Assembly: GCA_958510825.1 (NCBI GenBank)
Contig: OY294047.1
Location: 53,303,365-53,367,364, forward strand
Origin: Brachypterus glaber
Taxonomy: Eukaryota > Arthropoda > Insecta > Coleoptera > Kateretidae
DNA: 64,000 bases
Reading direction: 5' to 3'
Below, piece by piece: positions 41,560-52,126 of the stretch (position 1 is the first letter of the stretch; each line of letters opens with the position of its first letter). The notes beneath the pieces were generated by a model that saw only the letters and a program-made list of their open reading frames with translations, had not been told where the DNA came from and searched no databases. A program made the position numbers and the translations under genes.

Positions 41560-42660
41560 CCTACGCATTTCGAAATTTGGGTTAATATGTTATTGCAAAA
41601 TACAGTATGTATTTTGAGCAATACCATAACCAGTTCACTTTTCTTCTAGACTCATAAAAGGAGTGAAAACACACAAAAATCTTACATATATATTTAAAAA
41701 TCCACTTCCGTTCGACACAAAAGTTGATGTCCTCAGATCACAGATTTCACGTATGTGAAACCTGTGCCTCAGGTTGAGACCCATCTATTCTTATGTATTT
41801 TGAGGCGCCGAATTTAAATAAAATGTCAAATTGGAAATCTACCGGCTAGTTTTTCAAATAGACTCAAAAGATGAGTGAAAACACACAAAAATCTTACATA
41901 TATATTTTTAAATCCACTTTATTTCAAAACAAAAGTTAATGTCCTCGGGCTGACACCCATCTATTCTTATGTATTTTAAGGCGCTGAATTAAAATCTAAT
42001 GTCAAAATGGAAATCTACCGGCTGGTTTATCAACTGGCCGGTATATTTTTAATTTGACATTAGATTTGAATTTAGCGCCTCAAAATATATAAGAATAGAT
42101 TGATCTCAATCCTAGGACATTTACTTTTGTTTCGAAATAAAGCGGATTTAAAAATATATATGAAGATTTTTTTGTTTTCACTCATTTTTTGAGACTAGTT
42201 GAAAAACTAGCTTGTAGATTTTTAATTTGACATTAGATTTGAATTTAGCGCCTCAAAATACATAAGAATAGATGGTCTTAACTTCAGGACCTTAACTTTT
42301 GTTTTGAAATATGTAAGACATCTGTATGTTTTCACTTATTTTTTTAATATAGCTGAAAAACCATCCGTTAGATTTTTAATTTGACATTATATTTGAATTT
42401 AGCGCATCAAAATACATACGAATAGATGGTCTTAAATCCAGGACCTTAACTTTTGTTTTGAAATAAAGCGGATTTAAAAATGTATATGTAAGACATCTGT
42501 ATGTTTTCACTTATTTTTTGAATCTAGCTGAAAAACCAGCCGGTAGATTTTTAATTTGACATTATATTTGAATTCAACGCCTCAAAATACACAAGAATAT
42601 ATGGGTCTAAATCCCAGGACATTAACTTTTGTTTCGAAATATAGCGGATATCAAAATATA
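41560..42660. repeat. Array of about 185-bp dispersed repeat units, with inversions
   Basis: Units share TTGACATTAGATTTGAATTT, AGCGCCTCAAAATACATAAG, AATAGATGG, TTTTGTTTCGAAATAAAGCG and GTAGATTTTTAATTTG. Five to six copies, some in opposite orientation with a junction at about 42010-42060. It continues at 44335-45130 after an insertion. The small plus-strand frame at 42556 is not a gene. Confidence 0.7.
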
Positions 42661-44334
42661 TATCGTCGTGTTACCTTAACTACCTCGTATCTCCAAATTC
42701 ACAGGTTTTCAGGGGACACAAAAAACCGGTTAACTTAAAAATTCTTATTTTTTTTATTGTAATATAGACAAATATAAGTGTAATTATTTCTTGTGGACTC
42801 TTCAATTATAAAAGATTGCAAAATTATTAGTTACGTGAGTCAAAAATTAGAATTATGGAGATACGAGTTAGTTACAGTAACTATTATTTCCAAGTCGTAA
42901 CCCTGTACTGGAGATACGAGGTTGCTCAATTAAAAACTGTGAAATATTTAAGGCATGTAATTTTTAAATATTTACAATATTTTAGTAAAAAATAGTATAT
43001 TGGGGTTTTTCAGGTTGCTTTAACTGAATCTGATGATAATTTTTTTTCTAACTTCTCCCGTGGGGGTGATTATTTTAAAATGTTTACAATATTTTTGTAA
43101 AAGTTGGTATATAGGGGTTTTTGAGGTAGCTAAAACTAAATCTCATAATAAAAAAGTTTCAACTCCACCCACGGGGGGGGGGATAAATTGTACCAAACCC
43201 TCCCCCTGGGGGCGGGAGTAATTTTAGTTTATAAAGGGGTTATTGAGGTTGCTAAAAGTAAATCTGATAATTAAATTTTTCTAACTCCACCCTAAGGGGG
43301 AGGGGGTGATTATTGCTTTCCGATTTTAAAAAATTTCAAAAGTTAGGAAAGCCTTGTATTCGTGCAAAAATTTTCAAAATTGTTTTTTGCGTCTTTTTGA
43401 ATGTTATGACGTTTTATATCAATATAAATGAATTTCGAGCAAAAAAAATTGTCAGTCGATCGGTCGGTCTGTCTGGGAAATCTTGTAAGCACGATAACTT
43501 AAGTACGCTTTAAGCTAGATACTTGAAATTTGGCATACATGTATTTTACCAAAAGTTCTCGCTCGGGATTAGTTTTGGTGAACATTGGGGTGCTGAAATT
43601 GAATCTGATGAACTTCACCCCCACAGGGGTGAGGGGGTAAATATTTTTAAATTTTTTCAATATTTTCGTAAAAATTGGTTCATAGGGGTTCACGAGACTA
43701 AATCTGATAACAAAATTTTTCTAATTCCTCCCCCTGAGGGTTGGGGGGTAGTTTTCGTGAAAATTCGTATATTGGGGTTTTTAAGGTTGCTGAAAGCGAA
43801 ACTGATAATAAAAAAAATCTAACTCCACCCCCTAAGGGACGGAGGGTAGTTTTCGTAAAAATTGGTATATTGGACTTTTTGAGGTTGCTGAAAGTGAATA
43901 TGATGATAAGAAAATTCCAACTCCACCGCCTAGATATAAATTTTATAAACATTTTAAGAAAAAAAACGATAAAAGGGATATTTTTCACCACTGGGGGTGA
44001 GATGGAGGGGTGATAGGTCTTTTTTTACTTCACCAATATATTTTCCGCATCCAAATACATAAGTATGCAAAGTTTTATCTTCTTAGATATTTTCACCTAC
44101 GGGAAATTCCTTATTTACTAGGAATAATATTGGAGATACGAGTTAGTTACAGTTATTTATTCTAAGTAGTGAAGGAGATACGAGATAATTAGTTCCACAT
44201 AACTTATAAACCAATTGGAATTTTAAATTAGGACTTTGTTTAGGTTATTACTAATCATGTACAGAATTGATTAGTGCAAAAAACCGAAAATCGAATTTTT
44301 GGAGATACGAGATAGTTAAGGTAACACGACGATA
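42661..44334. mobile_element. TIR element TATCGTCGTGTTACCTTAAC, 1.67 kb, with GGAGATACGAG repeats
   Basis: Terminal repeats TATCGTCGTGTTACCTTAAC and GTTAAGGTAACACGACGATA continue to CTCGTATCTCCA and its complement. GGAGATACGAG recurs at 42857, 42911, 44133, 44164 and 44300, in subterminal positions expected for transposase-binding sites. The surrounding repeat units show the empty target (AAAATGTATATGTAAGA). The interior is a minisatellite (see 42950-44040); no transposase remains. Confidence 0.65.
42950..44040 (+). repeat. Minisatellite of about 120-bp units
   Basis: TTGGTATATTGGGGTTTTTG, AGGTTGCTGAAAGTGAATCT, GATAATAAAATTTTTCTAAC and TCCACCCC..GGGGG recur about eight times with much variation. 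A GTCGGTCTGTCTGGGAAATC/ACGATAACTTAAGTACG block at 43455-43515 resembles the 25-27 kb array. The frames on both strands are repeat translations. Confidence 0.65.
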
Positions 44335-45130
44335 TGTAAGATTTTTGTGTGTTTTCACTCCTTTTATGAGTAGAAGAAAAGTGAAATGGTTATGGTATTG
44401 TTTGAAGTCGGATTCAATCTCAGCAGCTCAAAATACATAGAAGAAGCTTGATATCTACTTCTGCACATGAACTTATTTGAAACAATAAAAATTTCTTAAA
44501 AAAAAAAGTGGATTTTGAGTAATTTTACTCATTTTCGAACCCAGAAAAAAATGGGTTTATTACGGTGCTATATATGGATATTAGAATCTTATTCAGCGAC
44601 TCAAAATTTATAAAAACAGTCAGAAACAAGTCATATTTAACAAATGTGCGAGAAATTGTTTCAAATATGAGATTTTTGATTGTTCTCGCTCATTTTTTGA
44701 GTCTAGTTAAAAAAACAGCCGGTAGATTTTTAATTTAAGATTATTTTTAAATTCAGCGCCTCAAAATACATAAGAATAGATGGGTCTCAACCCTAGGGAA
44801 CGTTTAAGTATTACGTAACGCAAATTTTGATCATTTTGGACTCATTTTCCGAACCCAGAAAAAAAAATGAGTTTATTATGGTGCTATATGGATATTGGAT
44901 TCTTATTCAGCGACTCAAAATTCATGAAAACAGTCGGAAAAAAGTCACATTCTTTAACAAATGTGCGAGAAATTATTTCAAATATGATATTTTTGAGTAT
45001 TCTTCGTCATTTTTTGAGTCTAGTTAAAAAACCAGCCGGTAAATTTTCGATTTGACATTAGATTTTAATTCAGCGCCCCAAAATCTATAAGAATAGGTAG
45101 GTCTCTACCCCAGGACAATATACTTTTTTT
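44335..45130. repeat. Continuation of the 185-bp dispersed repeat; solo TTACGTAACGC end inside
   Basis: The same units as 41560-42660 (AACCCAGAAAAAA.ATG, AGTCTAGTTAAAAAACCAGC, CAGCGCCTCAAAATACATAA). At 44800-44840 the sequence GGGAACGTTTAAGTATTACG starts a single end of the TTAA-type element of 7363-10946, without a partner. Confidence 0.6.
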
Positions 45131-45616
45131 TGTGGGCCGGTGTTATTACGTTTGTGCATATTTAAATTTTTACCCAAACAGTCTTGGGTGGGCCCCTCTG
45201 CTGGTGGGCCCTGGGCCGCCGGTCCACCTGGCCCATAGTTAATCCGGCTCTGGTTTCAGACTACACCCAACTGGTTGAGGATAAAGAATCAAATGTTGAG
45301 GATTTTTTTTGACAAGGGCATATATGATTCTTTAGTTAAAAATACATAAAAATTATATTGTTTACGTGTTTAAAATTCAAATCTTGAGCCGTTTAAAAGT
45401 TAAAGGGGGCATACTTTTGACACGCACTGTATAGTATAGTACTTGTATAGAAGTTTTCTGTGGTTAGTGACCTTGCGCGAGAAAACGTTTATTCTGTCTC
45501 CAGTTTAGTTTAATCCATCATTGTTGGTATTGAGAAAAATATATTCCTGTAAAAAAATTAATTAGGATTCGTATAGAAGTTCGTATACGTTTTTTATATG
45601 TATACGAAATTTCAAC

Positions 45617-45806
45617 TATGGTCTATTTCATCAAGCAAGAGAGTAAATTAAAAATCGCATAGTAAATATTTTTATAACAGGTTTCAATGAATAGTATATG
45701 TTTGTGTATAGAATATAGTTATGTTATATAGTCAGTATAGTCGCACATCCAATATTTGAATCTGTTTTGAAAATATTCACTGTGCGATTTTTAATTTACT
45801 CTCTTA
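45617..45806. mobile_element. MITE family F2, copy 2, right end lost
   Basis: TATGGTCTATTTCATCAAGC and GAGAGTAAATTAAAAATCGC match 19059-19273. The right arm stops at TTTACTCTCTTA, about 20 bases short of the other copy, where mariner-remnant sequence begins. Confidence 0.75.
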
Positions 45807-45899
45807 TGACATCCATTTTCCGCTTTGCAAGCACGGGCTCTTTTCACGACATTTTCTATGACGACTCTTAACATGTATGGCTCCAGCTGGGATCACGCA

Positions 45900-46300
45900 T
45901 CAACGTGAATTGCACCCCTCAAGGTCACGGTTTGGTGGGGTGTAACATTCCAAATGGTAATCGGGCCTTACTTCTGCTAGAAAAATGGCAATACAGTTAC
46001 AGTGAAAGGCGACCGATATCGCGCAATGTTGGAAAATTTTGTGCGCCCTGCAGTGGAGGACATGCCAGAAACATGGTGGCAGAGCCACCTTGCAGCTTTT
46101 AAGGCATATTTTCGAAGAGCGAATAATTTCGCTAAAATCGGATTTTCAGTTTCCTTCACGATCGCCCGATATTACAGCACCGGACTTTTTTCTTTAGGGC
46201 TACCTGAAAGATAGGGGTGTATGTCAACAAGCCCAGGACTATTCAACAGCCAGACATGTTGGGAGCACTCATGGAAAATGTCATGATTAAGAAAAGTAAT
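45900..46300 (+). pseudogene. Mariner-type (DDE_3) transposase catalytic-domain remnant
   Basis: One frame reads KVTVWWGVTFQMVIGPYF, a TAG, then NTVTVKGDRYRAMLENFV and RPAVEDMPETWWQ, and after a gap LAAFKAYF and, in another frame, GYLKDR and YVNKPRTIQQ. This is the order in the catalytic half of insect mariner-like transposases: V.VW.GV...GIIGPYFF, VNGDRYR.ML, W.QQDGATAHTA, then FFLWGYLK..VY. The second catalytic Asp (QDGA.AHTA) is missing by deletion right after WWQ, so the gene is dead. With the 35.9-kb N-terminal fragment it shows that such elements were active in this genome. Recognition is from memory. Confidence 0.7.
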
Positions 46301-46339
46301 TTTGTATTAACTAACAGCAACAAAAAATTTACCACTTTG

Positions 46340-46990
46340 TTTTTTGCCCCATCTTCTAGGACTTGCATGGTACGCCACTGCAACTGTTTATCAAATTGTT
46401 AATGTCTCTCCTATTGCCGCAGTTTTAATGAATACTTTCCTTTTTATTTTTTCATATTTTTACTTCTGGTATAGGAGATATTAAGATTTTCCTGAAAGTT
46501 GTAATTTTTTCAGTTAACTCAAAAAGTACTAAATTAGTAAAGTTATTGTTTTTTATTTGAAGCTCAATTTTTTTACTTCCTCTTCTAGAGTTTCTTCATC
46601 CCAGGGCTACTGGCATCTGACGGTGACTCAACGGTGATTTCGCCGCCGGATGGAATGACCCTATTTTTTCTTTTATTCAAGTTTATCAAACCCATTTTAT
46701 GTTTTTGATAAACATGATTAGAAGAAAAGCGTAACTCGGTTAAGCTTCAAATGTAAAGCACAGCAAGAATCAAATTCATGTAGTACTTTTTCAGTTAACT
46801 GAAAAAATGACAGCTCAGGAAAATCCTGATCTCCTAAACCAGAAGTAAAAATATAAAAAAATAAAAAGGAAAATATTTTGAATATTACATACATTAAAAC
46901 TGCTGCAATAAGAGAGACTTTAACAATTTGATAAACAGTTGCAGCTGCGTACCATGCAAGTCCTAGAAGATGGGGTAAGAAACATAGTTG
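46340..46990. mobile_element. Palindromic element inside the 45546-47265 element
   Basis: CCCCATCTTCTAGGACTTGC pairs with GCAAGTCCTAGAAGATGGGG; GATATTAAGATTTTCCTGA and TTTTCAGTTAACT pair likewise. Near the centre a GCCGCCGGATGGAATGACCC motif resembles the TIR of the 728-2380 family. Confidence 0.65.
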
Positions 46991-47269
46991 TACATTATTT
47001 GTTGCTGTTAATAGGAAAAAAAAAATTTAATCATTCTTAAAACAAACAAAAGTAGAGAATGTTTAAGCTTTAAAACTAAAAAGAATCAGTCAACTCCATT
47101 AAGTAGTTTTCGAAATATATGAATTTAAAAAATGGCAATTTTTTAGGTGGATCAATTTTTTTGCTCTCAAGTGTAGAAAATTCGTATAGACATATAGAAA
47201 TCAATTACATTTTGTATCGATTCATATACGAACTTTATACGAATCCTAATTAGTTTTTTTACAGGGATA

Positions 47270-48600
47270 CAGGATATCTCCAGGATGTCATGTATTTATT
47301 TAATTTTTTGTTACATGTCTTAACACTTTAAATTTAAAATGGAGTCACTTGAGGACTCACAAAAACAGAGCAAAGAATACAGTAGAAAAAAGTAAGCAAA
47401 TATGGTCCAAATAATTCTTATTTCCACTAGATTTTTTTGTATCACTATTTTCACTCTCTTCTTTCTCGATGGCGAAATGCACTTCTTTACCGTTGCAATA
47501 TTCTTCAACACAATAACAATTCGTGACTAATCCATTAATTGAATTCGTTTCATTCTTACAATTTTTGATATTGTCCAAGTTTTTTTGGCATTTTCTGGAT
47601 ACTGATATGTTTGTGTAATAATAAAAACATTCTTGGGTCACATTACAATCATGTTTGGCAGTTTTTCCGACTTCAGGCTTAATGCAATTTTCTCTATCCT
47701 CAGGGGTACTTCTACAATTGTAACATTTCAAACCATTTTTCCCTGCGGCAGAATATGCAGAAATTGTAAATATAAAAAATAATAAGTTATTTCTGATTAA
47801 CATTTTATAAAATATTTAAATTTGTAAAAAACAAAATTTGTTTACTGAAAATAAATAATGTTATTGTCATTGTCATTCTAGTAAACCATGACCATTGTTG
47901 ATTCAACTCTGATTGTTGTTTAATTTTTTTGGGCAGACTCTTTTAAGGTTATATGCCAATGCATAGAACTGTCGTGTTGTGTCAGAAATTATAATTTTTT
48001 TGAAATGTGTCGAAGATTCTTAAATCACTGTTTTTTATTATAAATTAAAAATCCCGTCCTCCTGAAAATTACCTATGGGTAAAATGTTATCAAATCCAGC
48101 TCGTAAAATGTGCACATTTCCATGTGAAGTACATTGTTCAAAGACTGGAAAGTCGTGGCCGAAACTGTTTCAGATAGCAGTAACGAGACGTTACTAAACT
48201 TCAAAAATCTACATTTATTCTGGTTAGTTGTGTTTCCAAAATACAACATCCTTATTAAACTTGATTAAAACTGGTTCCCATTTGAAGCTTTTTCTTCTTA
48301 GCAAGCCTATAGGTAATATTTCTGTTATTGACAAATTTCCTTTATTTTGTATTCAAGATACATTTATACATATGCATTAAACTATGGCGGTATAAGGTCT
48401 TTAATTTATTTTTACCTCACCTATTTCTTCAAATTTAAAAATCTGACATTACTTTGACAATGCAATTCTAGCTAGATATATAGGGACACTAGAACTAGAT
48501 CTAAATTGAGAACAATTAGGTTAGTGATCTATGCCTAGATCTCTTTTGATAACTTGTTTATGTTACACTGCAGTCTGCCTAAATTTCAGTGCCAAAGATC
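47270..48600. repeat. Segmental duplication copy 1 (gene side)
   Basis: Contains the Ly6-type gene at 47357-47803 and about 800 bases upstream of it. The upstream 300 bases (ATTGTCATTGTCATTCTAGT, GACCATTGTTGATTCAACTC, GTTGTGTCAGAAATTATAAT) are almost identical to 51670-51990 and clearly related to 61490-61730. A detached leading part lies at 45455-45545. The shared 3' side is GTCTTAACACT.TAAATTTA. Confidence 0.8.
47357..47803 (-). CDS. Ly6/three-finger-type GPI-anchored protein, copy 1
   Basis: 148 aa. Residues 1-20 form a signal peptide. The mature part has ten cysteines (27, 30, 40, 53, 59, 72, 82, 96, 98, 103) beginning CYNC and ending CYCVEEYCN, the Ly6/uPAR pattern with a Cys-x-Cys in place of the usual Cys-Cys. 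The tail from about 131 is hydrophobic (ICLLFSTVFFALFL), preceded by SSGN, a plausible GPI site. N-glycosylation sequons at 54, 65 and 84. The product should be a cell-surface three-finger domain; insect members act in septate junctions, sleep and channel regulation, but no ortholog is implied. The coding region lacks introns; an acceptor TTATTTATTTTCAG at 47845 upward suggests a 5'UTR intron, as in the two paralogs. Confidence 0.85.
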   Translation of the reverse strand: MLIRNNLLFFIFTISAYSAAGKNGLKCYNCRSTPEDRENCIKPEVGKTAKHDCNVTQECFYYYTNISVSRKCQKNLDNIKNCKNETNSINGLVTNCYCVEEYCNGKEVHFAIEKEESENSDTKKSSGNKNYLDHICLLFSTVFFALFL

Positions 48601-48830
48601 CAGAGCTTCTGCGCACTAGCGCGGCCAGGTCGCGGCGACCAAATGATTACATTGTGTTTAATGCACGCCGCGCACTTGGCTGTCAATGGCAGCGACGCGG
48701 AGATCTGTCGAGATGCACACGCAGTCCAGTGGCAGTGCGACCAACTATTTACATTGCAACTATTGGATGGGCGCGCACTAGCGGCCGACCATACAGCGGC
48801 CAATACAGTAGCTCTGTCAGAAACTTCATC
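48600..48830. other. GC-rich island after duplication copy 1
   Basis: About 200 bases of clearly higher GC (GCGCACTAGCGCGGCCAGGT; GGCAGCGACGCGGAGATCTG; GGGCGCGCACTAGCGGCCGA). GCGCACTAGCG.GGCC occurs twice about 160 bases apart. Copy 3 of the duplication ends at the same point (GTGCCAAAGAT) without this block. Frames on both strands are open but have no recognisable protein. 49850-49905 (GGTCGCGCTCGATTGGCCGC) may be its inverted partner. Confidence 0.4.
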
Positions 48831-49905
48831 ATTCTTGTTCGATCTTGTGATTTCACAACTACACTGACTGACTATTTTATATGTAAGGTGGTTGCAGGCA
48901 TTATGGCCATGTATTTATTATTGCCAATTTGCCATATTTCAAAAAGTAAGAATGAAAAAATTTTGATTACATTATTTTAAGTTAGTCTTTCTAAAAAGAT
49001 TCCTGGGGCAAGCGCTATATCGCGCCACTATTAATGGTTTTAATTTTGCAACGATTTTGGTGATTTTCTTTTCATTGGTAAACAATTATATAAAAATTTT
49101 AATATTTTGAAAATTCATAACATTTGATTACGATAAGCACTTTAAATTTTATTTATATTTTCTTATAGCAAAATGTCCTATTTAACAGTTGGTCTATATA
49201 GAATTTTAGTCAGTAAACGTAACTTTAACAAAAATTTAGGAAATCTTCTACATTACAATGTAGAGTAATGTGACCAGTTTGTGTTTATAGTAATATGGCC
49301 ATGGCAATAAGCATGCTTCCTGCAGGAAGCTATGAGGCTCGGTGATAGATGTTACGTTTATTTACATAAATATTGTGTTAGACTAACAGAAAATTACAAA
49401 GCACCATTTTTATTCAGATTGTGAATAATTAAAAAAAAATAGCTAGTATAAAATATTTATCAAGTATGTTTTACTTTACCTAAAGCCATTATTTGTTTTT
49501 TTTTTATATTTTATGAAGTGTATAGTTTTTGTTTAACTTTTCATTTTTTTATATTATATAATAAAAGGCAATAAAACAAACCATATATAAATACTTAACT
49601 TGATAATATTTAGAAAAATATGATTTATTTTATATGTGGCCATATTACCAGCACCGTGTTGGTAATATAGCCAATTGATACATTTTTTTAAATGGCCTAT
49701 ATTTTTTTAAACTTTTTCATGTTTTTCTTTAATAACTTAAGCATAAATAAGTAATCTGGGCTCTATAAGTATTATTTTGTTTTTTAGTTATCTCCTTTAA
49801 TTTTTATCAGCAATTATACGTTAGCATGGGCATAATACCTGGACCCTACTTGTTGGTCGCGCTCGATTGGCCGCTCTCTGGTTTTCGTGGCGACCTGGTC
49901 GCATT
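48831..49905. other. No gene seen
   Basis: AT-rich DNA. A GGCCATATTACCAGCACCGT / TAATATGGCCATGGC pair is visible around 49290-49680. No splice-bounded frame. Confidence 0.35.
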
Positions 49906-49907
49906 TT

Positions 49908-50398
49908 TAATCTGACTCTTAAATACAGGAACTATTTTATTAATTAGTAATAATTACTAAACATATTAAACAATGTACGATTTCTATTTTTTTATTTTAT
50001 CAAATGTAATTAGCTAAAGTTTTAATTAAGGGAACCTTCAAGTATTACGTAACGCAAATTTTGATATTTTTGGATTGGACATAAAAAGTCCAAAAACGTA
50101 AAAAATTTTTCGAAATTTTTTTACTAACGCAAGACTTTCCTTGGGGAAAGTAAAATAGATAAAAACTGGTATTTGTCATAAATACATTTTTGGATAAAGC
50201 GTTATTTAAATAAAATTATTTAAACTATTTACTATACAGGTAAACAAAGTTTTAAAATGATTTTTGATGAAGAATCCAAAAATACAATTAATAATTTCAT
50301 AAGTAGCCGAAATTGGATGAAAAAATGGGCTATTTGCCAAAAATCGATATATGACATCTAGATGTACTATACTAGTAATATAGTACGTACAGTTTTTG
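49908..50398. repeat. Dispersed repeat with a solo TTAA-type transposon end
   Basis: 49908-50033 matches the flanks of the transposon at 35172-36930 (ATTTTTAATCTGACTCTTAA and ACAGGAACTATTTTATTAAT). Exactly at its TTAA a GGGAACCTTCAAGTATTACG end begins (50029), which the 37.06-kb copy lacks. The opposite end is not in the window. Confidence 0.6.
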
Positions 50399-50527
50399 TG
50401 GTTAGTGACCTAGAGCGAGAAAACGTTTATTCTGTCTCCAGTTTAGTTTAATCTATCACTGTTGGTAGTGAGAAAAATATATACAGGATGTCATGTATTT
50501 ATTTAATTTTCTGTTACAAGTCTTAAC

Positions 50528-51190
50528 CATAGACAAGGAAAGACCTCCAAAGCCGTTGCGGAATACTGTGATAAATGTGCCTAGCGCATCTGAGACCAAC
50601 TTGCACATGCGCACTACTATTGTTGTTTTTGACGATTATTTTTAACCTTAGTTTTGTGTGTCAAATAAAAATTGTAAAAAAATTCAACAAAAAAAAATAA
50701 ATATCTTCAAAGAAACATCGAAATAGTTTTTTAAAATGATTTTATAAGAATTTTTCGGGATTTTGTACACCTACTTTGAGTACACCAGGGATTGACCCTT
50801 TGCTCTTCATAAAGCAACAATACAGGTTGGTTTAAAGTTATAAACAAATGCAGCAAAAAAAAACAATTAAAACACAGTAGAAGTCGAAAAATGAACAGTA
50901 ACAAACGACCATCTGACAGTATAAACAAACTACTAATAATTCGTCACCCCAGTATTGGTTTGCCATATCTCTATTTTTGGACTTTTTAAGATTTTTACTA
51001 GGGGATTTTTGGAGATAAGACAAATGAATACTGGGGTGATGAATTGTTTTACGACCGCCAGCATTTCACAGCTGATAGAGATGCGTACTGCGCAAGGTCA
51101 GATATGTTGCCCTACGTCATTTCGCTGCCCCGTTCGGTCACAAAATAATCTTGCGCAGGCTGGACTAATGGTTCTCTTTCCATCTTTATG
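50528..51190. mobile_element. Non-autonomous transposon with a perfect 8-bp target duplication
   Basis: GTCTTAAC occurs on both sides (50520-50527, 51191-51198), and copies 1 and 3 of the segment carry it once, proving the insertion. Termini CATAGACAAGGAAAG and CTTTCCATCTTTATG are imperfect inverted repeats. GTGCGC/TGCGCA motifs lie near both ends (GCACATGCGCAC; CTTGCGCAGGCTGG). An 8-bp duplication points to the hAT or P superfamilies. No transposase; small frames on both strands are not genes. Confidence 0.8.
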
Positions 51191-51230
51191 GTCTTAACAC
51201 TATAAATTTAAAATGGCGGCACTTAAGGAC

Positions 51231-51665
51231 TCACAAAAACAGAGCTAAGAATACATTAAAAAAAAGTAAGCAAATATGGTTCATATAATTCTTATTTCCA
51301 CTAGATTTTTTTGTTTCACTATCCCTCTCTTCTTTCTCGATGGCGAAATACACTTCTTTACCGTTGCAAAAATTTTCTACACAATAACAATCCGTGACTA
51401 ATCCATTACTTGAATTGGTTTCATTCTTACAATTTTTGATTTTGTCGAAGTTTTTTTGACAATTTCTGGATACTGATCTATTTGTGTAATAATAAAAACA
51501 TTCTTGGGTCACATTACAATCATGTGTGGCAGTTTTTCCGACTTCAGACTTAATGCAATTTTCTCTATCCTCAGGGGTACTTTCACAATTGTAACATTTC
51601 AAACCATTTTTCCCTGCAGAAAAAATTGTAAATATAAAAAATAATAAGATATTTCTGATTAACAT
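51231..51665 (-). CDS. Ly6/three-finger-type GPI-anchored protein, copy 2
   Basis: 144 aa, the same architecture as copy 1 at 47357: signal peptide to about residue 17, ten cysteines (24, 27, 37, 50, 56, 69, 79, 93, 95, 100) and a C-terminal hydrophobic tail ICLLFFNVFLALFL after SSGN. It lacks the AYSA segment of copy 1 at the signal-peptide end. Sequons at 51, 62 and 81. Changes against copy 1 concentrate in the loops and the stalk after the last cysteine, while the cysteine frame is unchanged. The splice acceptor upstream (at 51707-51709) is conserved. It ends about 40 bases from the 8-bp-TSD transposon, which therefore sits in or just beyond its 3' untranslated region. Confidence 0.85.
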   Translation of the reverse strand: MLIRNILLFFIFTIFSAGKNGLKCYNCESTPEDRENCIKSEVGKTATHDCNVTQECFYYYTNRSVSRNCQKNFDKIKNCKNETNSSNGLVTDCYCVENFCNGKEVYFAIEKEERDSETKKSSGNKNYMNHICLLFFNVFLALFL

Positions 51666-52126
51666 TTTATAAAATATTTAAATTTGTAAAAAACAAAATT
51701 TGTTTACTGAAAATAAATAATGTTATTGTCATTGTCATTCTAGTAAACCATGACCATTGTTGATTCAACTCTGATTGTTGTTTAATTTTTTTGGGCAGAC
51801 TCTTTTAAGGTTATATGCCAATGCATAGAACTGTCGTGTTGTGTCAGAAATTATAATTTTTTTGAAATGTGTCGAAGATTCTTAAATCACTGTTTTTTAT
51901 TATAAATTAAAAATCCAGTCCTCCTGAAAATTACTTATGGGTAAAATGTTATCAAATCCAGCTCGTAAAATGTGCACATTTTGAAGTACATTGTTCAAAA
52001 AGACTGGAAAGTCGTGGCCGAAACTGTTTCAGATAGCAGTAACGAGACGTTACTAAAGTTCAAAAATCTACATTTATTCTGGTTAGTTGTGTTTCCAAAA
52101 TACAATATCCTTTATTATTAAACTTG

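Larger units (their letters stand above)
45546..47265. mobile_element. Long-TIR element inserted in duplication copy 1
   Basis: CCTGTAAAAAAATTAATTAG and CTAATTAGTTTTTTTACAGG continue GATTCGTATAGAAGTTCGTA and complement. Copies 2 and 3 of the duplicated segment run straight across the site (GAGAAAAATATATACAGGA), so the insertion is specific to this copy. It contains the F2 MITE, a mariner transposase remnant and a further palindrome. Confidence 0.7.
50399..52126. repeat. Segmental duplication copy 2
   Basis: Starts GGTTAGTGACCTAGAGCGAG (as 45457), runs through TACAGGATGTCATGTATTTA, is broken by the element at 50528-51190, and continues with the Ly6-type gene and its upstream region up to TTATTAAACTTGA, where the satellite begins. 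It is the closest relative of copy 1. Confidence 0.8.

Noticed and set aside
43313..44013. Several 64-99-codon frames on both strands
   Set aside because: Translations of the 120-bp minisatellite inside the 42661-44334 element.
48531..48980. 149-codon plus-strand frame and 92-codon frame over a GC-rich block
   Set aside because: Open mainly because GC-rich DNA has few stops; no recognised family and no splice or Kozak support, though the block itself is noted.
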